Below, one piece after another: positions 19,562-24,814 of a stretch of 24,814 nucleotides of DNA; position 1 is the first letter of the stretch; every line of letters begins with the position of its first letter. The notes below the pieces were generated by a model, which saw only the letters and a list, made by a program, of their open reading frames with translations, had not been told where the DNA came from and did not search any database. This DNA is from Actinomycetota bacterium (GTDB taxonomy: Bacteria > Actinomycetota > Thermoleophilia > Solirubrobacterales > Thermoleophilaceae): positions 1-24,814 of the forward strand of contig VAXR01000027.1 of the NCBI GenBank assembly GCA_005885165.1, in the 5' to 3' direction. A program made the translations under genes and the position numbers.

Positions 19562-19817
19562 AGCGGCTTGGTTCGCGGCAACGGCGAAGCTAGAAGTGAG
19601 CCGGGTGGACCCTTCCGTGAGCAGGTTCCCGACTGTACCCCTCGTACCGGATGCAAGATAGCTCCCAACTAGCGGAAATGAGCCGGGAAAAGTCCGCAAT
19701 TTGCGCGCTATGGACGGCGAGGATGTCCCGCCATTGCGCCTTCTCGCGCGCGCGGAACGACAGGCCTCGTAGAGCTCGGACTTTGCGGGGGGTACTTCAT
19801 GGCCCCCCAATCCCCTC
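19562..19817. other. Intergenic region between divergent GGDEF gene and moeA, with a G6/C6 hairpin
   Basis: The region carries a potential hairpin of GGGGGG (19787-19792) and CCCCCC (19803-19808) around a 10-nt loop, ending 9 nt before the GTG at 19818. It might affect moeA translation. On the minus strand TATCTT (19655-19660) and TAGCTT (19587-19592) are possible -10 elements for the GGDEF gene. No known riboswitch is recognised. Confidence 0.35.
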
Positions 19818-20992
19818 GTGACGGCTGACCTGATCTCGCTTGCGGCCGCGCCGCCGAGGAGGTTCACACAGCCGAGGCGCTCGGCCGCGTCCTCGCCGGT
19901 GACGTCGAGGCCGAGCACGACCTCCCTCCCTTCGACAACTCGGCGATGGACGGGTACGCGGTCGCGGCCGGGCCGCCGCGGGAGCTCGAGGTGGTGGGCG
20001 AGTCCCGCGCGGGCCGCCCGGCGGAGCGCGCGCTGGCCGAGGGCCAGGCGATCCGCATCTCGACGGGCGCGGTCGTGCCCGAGGGTGCCGATGCGGTCGT
20101 CCCGGTCGAGCTGGCCAGCCTGTCCGACGGGCGCGTGACGATCCCCGAGGCGGCGCCGGGCGCCAACGTCCGCCGCGCGGGCGAGGACGTCCACGCCGGG
20201 GACACCGTGCTCACGGCGGGCGCCGAGCTCGGTCCCGCCGAGCTGGGGGTGCTGTCGTCGCTCGGGCACGACCGCGTGAGCTGTAGCCGGCGGCCGCGCG
20301 TTGCGCTGGTCGTGACGGGCGACGAGCTGGTCGAGCCGGGCCGCCCGCTGCGTCCCGGCGAGATCCGCGACTCGAACGCCGCGGCGCTGGCCGCTCAGGC
20401 GACGCGCGCCGGAGCGGACGTCCTGTCATCGGAGCGGGTGGGCGACGACTTCGATGCCACTGTGGCTGCGCTCGACCGCGCCACGGCGGACGCGGACATG
20501 GTGTGCATCGCCGGAGGCGTCTCCGTCGGCGAGCACGACCACGTGAAGGGGGCTCTCGCCGAGCTGGGCGCGGGGGAGCGCTTCTGGGGCGTGGCGATCA
20601 AGCCCGGCAAGCCCACCTGGTTCGGGACGTGTCGAGGCGTCCCCGTTCTCGGCGTGCCGGGAAATCCCGTCTCGGCGATGGTGATCTTCCACCTGCTCGG
20701 CCGGCCCGCGCTGCGCTGGCTGGGCGGAGCGGACACGGCCGACACGCGGACGACCGCGGTGCTCGACGCCGAGGTGAGCAGAAGCCCGGCCCGCGCGCAG
20801 GCGCTTCGCTGCCGGCTCACCGCCGCCGGGGACGGCTGGCACGTCGAGCCGACGAAGGCTCAGGGCTCGCACGTCCTCACCTCGATGCTCGGAGCCGGCG
20901 CGCTCGCGCTGATCCCGGCCGGAGACGGGGCCGTCGAGCGGGGCGAGCGCGTGGAAATCGAGCTCCTGCCCCGCGGTACGTTGTCCGGATGA
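19818..20992 (+). CDS. moeA: Molybdopterin molybdenumtransferase MoeA, N-terminus split by a frame change
   Basis: MoeA inserts molybdate into adenylylated molybdopterin. The body is clear: PPFDNSAMDGYAV, ISTGAVVPEGADAVV, VALVVTGDELVEPG, GEIRDSNAAAL, GGVSVGEHDHVK, KPGKPTWFG and GVPGNPVSAM, followed by the C-terminal beta domain. The N-terminus is abnormal. MTADLISLAAA begins at the GTG at 19818 in one frame. The expected continuation EEVHTAEALGRVLAGDVEAEHDLP is read from about 19853 in another frame. That second frame has a stop at 19826-19828 and no ATG, GTG, TTG or CTG before the ATG at 19946, which lies inside a conserved motif. About ten residues of the first helix also seem to be missing. 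A deletion, true or from sequencing of GC-rich DNA near GCGGCCGCGCCGCC, explains this best. Identity is certain; intactness is not. Confidence 0.8.
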
Positions 20993-21624
20993 GGGAGCGG
21001 GATCCCCGGCGGCTGCTCGCGCGTCGCCGCGAGGCCCGGGCGCGCGTGCACATCGTCGACGCGCCGGCCTCGGAGACCGCTCCGGACGGCGCGGTCACGA
21101 GCCGGCAGGTGGCCGACGTGACCGTGCCCCGCGCCGAGCTCGACAGGATCTGGAACCCGGAGTACCTCGAGCGGCTCGCGCGAATGTACTGGGTCTTCCT
21201 GACCCGCATCTCGCTTGGGCTCCTGCGAGTGCTCTACACCCCGTCGTCGCGCGCCGTGGTGCTCATCGCACGTCCGCTGAAGCTCCTCACCTTCCGCGCG
21301 CCGCAGTACGAGATCGAGGCCACGCGCGGGGTCGTGACCTGGCCGATCGACCGCGGCCTGCTGGTCGCCCGGAACGGGCGCGGCAAGGGCTGCCTGAGGA
21401 TCTCGGTCGAGCGTCCGGCTGAGGAGACGGGGCCGGAGATCATCGTGCGCGTCACCTCGGAGGTGGTCGACTTCCACCCGTTGCTCGCCGGCAACTGGCT
21501 ACAGCTCCGCGTCCACGTGATCGTGACCAACGCGTTCCTGCGCTCATTGGCACGGCTCGAGCTGCCGCCGTCAGTGGTCGGCGCGCTGCGGCCGCCGGAG
21601 CGCTCAGCCCACCCGCTCGCCTGA
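20989..21624 (+). CDS. Conserved-looking protein of unknown function coupled to moeA
   Basis: The 211-residue protein is not recognised. Residues 1-60 are Arg-rich then variable. From about residue 60, YLERLARMYWVFLTRISLGLLRVLYTPSSRAVVLIARPLKLLTFRAP is a long amphipathic helix followed by a strand. ATRGVVTWPIDRGLLVARNGRGKGCLRISVER, EIIVRVTSEVVDFHPLLAG and LRVHVIVTNAFLRSLARLEL suggest an antiparallel beta-sheet with a closing helix, as in small lipid- or ligand-binding barrels. No catalytic motif stands out. The ATG overlaps the moeA stop by 4 bp (ATGA), indicating translational coupling, although a role with molybdenum cofactor is not shown. The 3' end overlaps convergent glpX by 21 bp. Confidence 0.72.
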   Translation: MRERDPRRLLARRREARARVHIVDAPASETAPDGAVTSRQVADVTVPRAELDRIWNPEYLERLARMYWVFLTRISLGLLRVLYTPSSRAVVLIARPLKLLTFRAPQYEIEATRGVVTWPIDRGLLVARNGRGKGCLRISVERPAEETGPEIIVRVTSEVVDFHPLLAGNWLQLRVHVIVTNAFLRSLARLELPPSVVGALRPPERSAHPLA

Positions 21625-22602
21625 GATCTCGCGCAGCTTCTCGCGTACGTGGCGCGCCGAGACGCGGCGCACCGTGCCCGAGCGCGAGCGCATAACGAGC
21701 GATTCGGTCGTGGCGCCTGTCGTGGTGTAGTGGACGCCGTCCAGCACGTCGCCGTCGGTGATGCCAGTGGCTGCGAAGAACACGTCGTTGCCGGCCACCA
21801 GGCGATTCACGTCGAGCACCTCGTCGAGGTCGTAGCGGGCGTCGATCGCTGCCTGGCGCTCCTCGTCGTCGCGCGGCCAGAGCCGGCCCAGGAGCTGCCC
21901 GCCCATGCACTTGATCGAGGCCGCGGAGATCACGCCCTCGGGAGTGCCGCCGATTCCCCACAGGAGATCCACCGGGGACGCTTCCTGGACGGCGAGCAGG
22001 GCCGCCGAGACGTCGCCGTGCTGGATGAAGCGGATCCGCGCCCCGGCGCGGCGGATCTCCTCCACCGCCTCCTTGTGCCGGTCGCGCTTGAGCATCATCA
22101 CGGTCACGTCGCGCACGTCGCCGCCCTTCTCCTTGGCGACCAGCTGAAGGGTCTCCGTGAGCGGCCGATCGAGGTCGAGCAGGTGCGCGAACGCCTGCTG
22201 GGCCGCGATCTTCATCATGTAGACGCAGGGACCGGGATCGAACATCGTCCCGCGCTCCGCTAGCGCGATCACCGACAGCGCGCGCGGCGAGCCGTCGGCC
22301 GCCAGGGTCGTCCCCTCCAGCGGATCCACCGCGATGTCGACCTCCGGCGGGGACCCGTCGCCTATCCGCTCGCCGTTGTAGAGCATCGGCGCCCGGTCCT
22401 TCTCGCCCTCGCCGATCACCACGATCCCGTCCATCTGGACGGTTTCCAGCATGTGCCGCATCGCGTCTACCGCCGCCTGGTCCGCCGACTCCTTCTCCCC
22501 GAGCCCCACCCAGCGCGCCGCCGCGAGCGCGCCGTACTCGGTCACGCGCACCAGCTCGAGCGCGAGGTTGCGATCGGGACGTGAGCCTGTCGGGTCGGGC
22601 AT
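21604..22602 (-). CDS. glpX: Class II fructose-1,6-bisphosphatase (GlpX)
   Basis: The protein has 332 residues, the usual size. The opening LALELVRVTEYGALAAARWVG is typical of GlpX. DGIVVIGEGEKDRAPMLYNGE (58-78) and DPLEGTT (93-99) are the metal- and phosphate-binding motifs of the Li-sensitive phosphatase superfamily. LLWGIGGTPEGVISAAS and FFAATGITDGDVLDGV are further conserved substrate-site blocks. It hydrolyses fructose-1,6-bisphosphate to fructose-6-phosphate in gluconeogenesis and is the usual actinobacterial enzyme. The ATG at 22602 lies 23 nt after the stop of the upstream membrane-protein gene, so co-transcription is likely. The end overlaps the convergent unknown gene by 21 bp. Confidence 0.95.
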   Translation of the reverse strand: MPDPTGSRPDRNLALELVRVTEYGALAAARWVGLGEKESADQAAVDAMRHMLETVQMDGIVVIGEGEKDRAPMLYNGERIGDGSPPEVDIAVDPLEGTTLAADGSPRALSVIALAERGTMFDPGPCVYMMKIAAQQAFAHLLDLDRPLTETLQLVAKEKGGDVRDVTVMMLKRDRHKEAVEEIRRAGARIRFIQHGDVSAALLAVQEASPVDLLWGIGGTPEGVISAASIKCMGGQLLGRLWPRDDEERQAAIDARYDLDEVLDVNRLVAGNDVFFAATGITDGDVLDGVHYTTTGATTESLVMRSRSGTVRRVSARHVREKLREISGERVG

Positions 22603-22625
22603 CCGGGGCTACGAGCGCCGCGCGG

Positions 22626-23174
22626 CTACACCACGCCCGGCGGCTTGCGCGCCCGCGCGCCCTGAGCCTGGCGGATGAGCCCTCCCGCGAGGATCAGCAA
22701 CGCCCCGAGAAGCCCGATCCAGTAGCCGCCGCCGAATGAGAGGTCCACGGTCGATCCGGGCCTGCCGAGGATGATCCCGTTCATGAGGATCAGAGCAGCC
22801 GCGAGCATGCCGACGATCATCGTCACCTCACCGGGCCGCCACGTCAGCTCGTGGCCGCGGGCGATGATGTAGCCGAGGATGAACGGCGCCGCGCAAGCGG
22901 CGACCAGAAGCCATCCGAGGAAGCGGTAGGTCTGGAATGCCGTGAAGTCCCCGGGGTGGCCGTGCAGCTTCGAATTGATGTTGCAGCCTGCAGGCGTGCC
23001 CGCCTGCCCCTGAATCGACGAGCAGCTCGTCGACCACCAGGTGAGGAACAGCGAGCCGAACAGGACGAGCGCCCCGACGAACCCGAGGTACTCGGACCAC
23101 ATCAGCCTCCCGAAGTCGATTACCCGAGCCCTGGGCTCTGCCCTTACGTCCTGAGCTTCTCGAGCGGTCGCCAT
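22626..23174 (-). CDS. Four-helix integral membrane protein, unknown function
   Basis: The protein has 182 residues. Predicted membrane helices are at YLGFVGALVLFGSLFLTWW, FLGWLLVAACAAPFILGYII, VTMIVGMLAAALILMNGII and GYWIGLLGALLILAGGLI. The first extracytoplasmic loop contains two Cys (SCSSIQGQAGTPAGCN) that may form a disulfide. The N-terminal roughly 25 residues and the basic C-terminus (RQAQGARARKPPG) should be cytoplasmic. The ATG at 23174 is preceded by GGGGAG at 6 nt spacing; a GTG one codon earlier is less likely. A possible -10 (TAGGGT, 23197-23202) lies upstream on the minus strand. It is the first gene of a two-gene unit with glpX, though nothing ties its function to gluconeogenesis. 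Confidence 0.82.
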   Translation of the reverse strand: MATAREAQDVRAEPRARVIDFGRLMWSEYLGFVGALVLFGSLFLTWWSTSCSSIQGQAGTPAGCNINSKLHGHPGDFTAFQTYRFLGWLLVAACAAPFILGYIIARGHELTWRPGEVTMIVGMLAAALILMNGIILGRPGSTVDLSFGGGYWIGLLGALLILAGGLIRQAQGARARKPPGVV

Positions 23175-23274
23175 CACTCACTCCCCAGCGGTCGGGACCC
23201 TACCTGAGCGCGGGCCGCCTCGCCACCCCTCGCCGCCTGCAGCCCGCAAACGAGCCGTTCTGTGACGCGGGGCT

Positions 23275-23303
23275 TTGAGCCGCTTGCCCCAAAGCGTTAG
23301 GTT
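23275..23303 (+). promoter_or_regulatory. Dodecin promoter (TTGAGC, 17-bp spacer, TAGGTT)
   Basis: TTGAGC (23275-23280) and TAGGTT (23298-23303) are 17 bp apart, which puts +1 near 23310 and leaves a 5' leader of about 25 nt containing the ribosome binding site. Unlike many genes in this window, this one is not leaderless. Confidence 0.55.
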
Positions 23304-23322
23304 CTAGCCGTACAAAAGATCG

Positions 23323-23329
23323 AAGGAGG
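23323..23329 (+). promoter_or_regulatory. Strong ribosome binding site of the dodecin gene
   Basis: AAGGAGG is followed by 5 nt and the ATG at 23335. It is one of very few near-perfect, well-spaced Shine-Dalgarno sequences in the window and fixes the start. Confidence 0.75.
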
Positions 23330-23334
23330 GCTCC

Positions 23335-23541
23335 ATGGCCGTGACGAAGATCATCGAAGTCGTGGGGAGCTCGCCCGACAGCTCCGACGGAGCTGTGAAG
23401 GCGGCGCTCGAGGACGCCAGGCAGACGCTTCGAAACATCAAGGCCGTGGATGTGGTCTCGACGGGTCTGCGTGGCGAGAATCTCAACGAATGGCGCGCGC
23501 TCGTGCGCATCTCCTTCCTGGTCGAGCGCGTCAGCGAGTGA
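23335..23541 (+). CDS. Dodecin-family protein, atypical flavin-site residue
   Basis: The protein has 68 residues, the standard dodecin length. The fold pattern is clear: strand VTKIIEVVGSSPDSSDGAVKAALEDARQTL (strand plus helix), strand KAVDVVSTGLRG, and strand EWRALVRISFLVERV. Dodecins form hollow dodecamers that store or buffer flavins or bind CoA. In flavin-binding members an aromatic Trp sits in the second strand (the WFEV position); here the equivalent is Ala37 or Val38. Flavin stacking of the usual type is therefore doubtful, and the protein may be of the non-flavin subgroup. It has its own promoter and a strong ribosome binding site, which suggests abundant expression. Confidence 0.9.
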   Translation: MAVTKIIEVVGSSPDSSDGAVKAALEDARQTLRNIKAVDVVSTGLRGENLNEWRALVRISFLVERVSE

Positions 23542-23621
23542 GCCGCTAGGCGCCCGCGTACGTAATGCAATGAAACGCACTCGCCCTTCGCGCGACTAGG
23601 CGGCCAAACCACCGGAACCGC

Positions 23622-24814
23622 GTGCAGCAACTGCATACCGAAACATCGCCCCTCGGAGGGGTCGAGCCGCTGGCCCGGCCCGAGCTCGAAGACGGTCTCG
23701 CGGAGGCGCGCGATCGGACCCTCCGGCTCGTCGACCCGGTCTCCGACCAGGACCTGAACCGGGTCCACGATCCGCTGATGAGCCCGCTGGCCTGGGATCT
23801 CGCCCACATCGCGGCGTTCGAGGAGCTATGGCTCTGTATGCGCGTGGGCGGCCGGGAGCCGATGCATCCCGACCTGCTCTCCGTCTACGACGCGCTAGAG
23901 ACACCGCGCGCCGTCCGCGGCGAGGTGGAGCACCTCGGCCCGTCGGAGGCGCGCGAGTACCTGGCCAGGGTTCGCGAGCGCGCGCTGAGCGTCCTCGAGG
24001 AGGCCGACCTCGCCGCCACGGGATACGTGTTCGAGATGGTCCTCCAGCACGAGCATCAGCACAACGAGACGATGCTCCAGACGCTGGCGCTGGCCGATCC
24101 GGGGGTCTACTCGCCGCGGCGCGCATCGTCCCCCGGCACGCGCAACGGGACTCCCTCCGACATGGTCCGCATCGACGAGGGCCCGTTCCTCTGCGCGGCG
24201 GGCGCCGGCCGTTTCACCTACGACAACGAGCGCCCGAGGCACGAGGTCGAGCTGCCGGCCTTCGAGATCGACCGCGTGCCCGTCACGAACGCGGAGTTCA
24301 TGGAGTTCGTGGAGTCCGGGGGCTACCGGCGGCGGCTCTCCTGGTCCGAGGACGGTTGGGCATGGCGAAGCGCGGAGGACATCGAGCGCCCGCTCTACTG
24401 GACCGCCGACGGCCGGGTGCGGCGCTTCGACCGGATCGAGCCGCTCGAGCCCGACCTGCCCGTGATGCACGTCTCCTGGTACGAGGCGGACGCGTACGCG
24501 CGCTGGCGGGGAAAGCGGCTCCCGACCGAGCTCGAGTGGGAGAAGGCCGCGGCATGGGGTCCGGACGCCGATGCGCCGCGGCTGCACCCGTGGGGCGACG
24601 AGCCCGCCACGAGCGACCGCGCCAACCTCGACCAGCTCGCGTTCGGACCGGTGCCGGTCGGATCGCTTCCCGCCGGCGCGTCGGCGTACGGCGTGCACGG
24701 CCTGCTGGGCAACGCCTGGGAGTGGACGGGGTCCGAGTTCCGCGGGTACGAGGGCTTCGAGGCGCACCCGTACCGCGAGTACTCCGAGGTCTTCTTCGGC
24801 TCGGGCTACCGGGT
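23622..24814 (+). CDS. egtB: EgtB-type iron(II)-dependent sulfoxide synthase, 3' end cut by window
   Basis: At least 397 residues are present. The N-terminal DinB-like domain has DPLMSPLAWDLAHIAAFEELW with His62, and QHEHQHNE with His143 and His147. The spacing matches the three iron ligands of mycobacterial EgtB. TPRAVRG contains Arg96 and Arg99, spaced like the arginines that bind the gamma-glutamylcysteine substrate there. From about residue 185 a formylglycine-generating-enzyme-like (C-type lectin) domain follows: VELPAFEIDRVPVTNAEFMEFV, RLPTELEWEKAAAWG, and GVHGLLGNAWEWT. EgtB joins hercynine to a cysteine donor with O2 in ergothioneine synthesis. The GTG at 23622 is the only start between an upstream in-frame stop (23571-23573) and the conserved region. 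The rest of the pathway lies outside the window. Confidence 0.88.
   Translation, partial: MQQLHTETSPLGGVEPLARPELEDGLAEARDRTLRLVDPVSDQDLNRVHDPLMSPLAWDLAHIAAFEELWLCMRVGGREPMHPDLLSVYDALETPRAVRGEVEHLGPSEAREYLARVRERALSVLEEADLAATGYVFEMVLQHEHQHNETMLQTLALADPGVYSPRRASSPGTRNGTPSDMVRIDEGPFLCAAGAGRFTYDNERPRHEVELPAFEIDRVPVTNAEFMEFVESGGYRRRLSWSEDGWAWRSAEDIERPLYWTADGRVRRFDRIEPLEPDLPVMHVSWYEADAYARWRGKRLPTELEWEKAAAWGPDADAPRLHPWGDEPATSDRANLDQLAFGPVPVGSLPAGASAYGVHGLLGNAWEWTGSEFRGYEGFEAHPYREYSEVFFGSGYR

Noticed and set aside
19787..19808. Molybdenum-cofactor riboswitch upstream of moeA.
   Set aside because: There is only a simple G6/C6 hairpin very close to the start. The conserved multi-helix motif is not recognisable.
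1..24814. CRISPR arrays, tRNA or rRNA genes, insertion sequences, prophage.
   Set aside because: No regularly spaced repeats, no tRNA-like cloverleaf arms, no transposase, integrase or phage proteins were seen on either strand.

Overview
The window is a dense, very GC-rich bacterial chromosome segment with mostly short intergenic gaps, many 4-bp ATGA/GTGA overlaps and several convergent genes whose ends overlap. The gene content points to an actinobacterium: an actinobacterial type of FtsZ C-terminus, a tandem ArsA/Get3-like ATPase pair, a GH57/GT4/methyltransferase locus laid out like the mycobacterial methylglucose lipopolysaccharide (MGLP) region, and an EgtB-type ergothioneine enzyme. A deep-branching lineage such as Thermoleophilia/Solirubrobacterales is my best guess. 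That placement is inferred from gene content and has not been tested by phylogeny.

Layout. Bases 1-5055 hold a polysaccharide locus. An acyltransferase (+) converges on a coupled minus-strand operon of methyltransferase, GH57 branching enzyme and GT4 glycosyltransferase, and a second methyltransferase diverges from it. Bases 5100-6767 carry a LON-domain protein and a small sulfur-relay module. In that module DsrE-like (-) and TusA (+) genes diverge from a perfect 15-bp palindrome that contains both GTG starts, and a lipoprotein gene is coupled to the DsrE gene. A gamma-glutamyltransferase follows. Bases 8397-12715 form a block of cytoskeletal and SIMIBI NTPases: ftsZ with an unusually long N-terminal extension, an orphan parA, and divergently two ArsA/Get3-like ATPases with complementary P-loop defects. 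Bases 12718-14799 contain an unrecognised protein with a possible HEPN/Apea-like helical domain and an HxlR-type regulator rich in cysteines.

Bases 14872-17268 hold pilT and the primary sigma factor rpoD, which has a near-consensus promoter. To the right are a small basic protein, an orphan NarL/LuxR response regulator, and a convergent GGDEF diguanylate cyclase with an intact I-site. Next come moeA, whose N-terminus is split across two frames, and a conserved unknown protein coupled to it. These are followed by glpX (class II fructose-1,6-bisphosphatase) behind a four-helix membrane protein, a dodecin lacking the usual flavin-stacking Trp, and a 3'-truncated egtB.

Promoters. Several genes have a -10-like hexamer exactly 6 or 7 nt before the start codon (LON protein, DsrE, TusA, gamma-glutamyltransferase, HxlR, response regulator, weakly pilT), so leaderless transcripts appear common here. 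By contrast, rpoD and dodecin have -35/-10 promoters with a 5' leader. I see no tRNA, rRNA, CRISPR array, insertion sequence or prophage.
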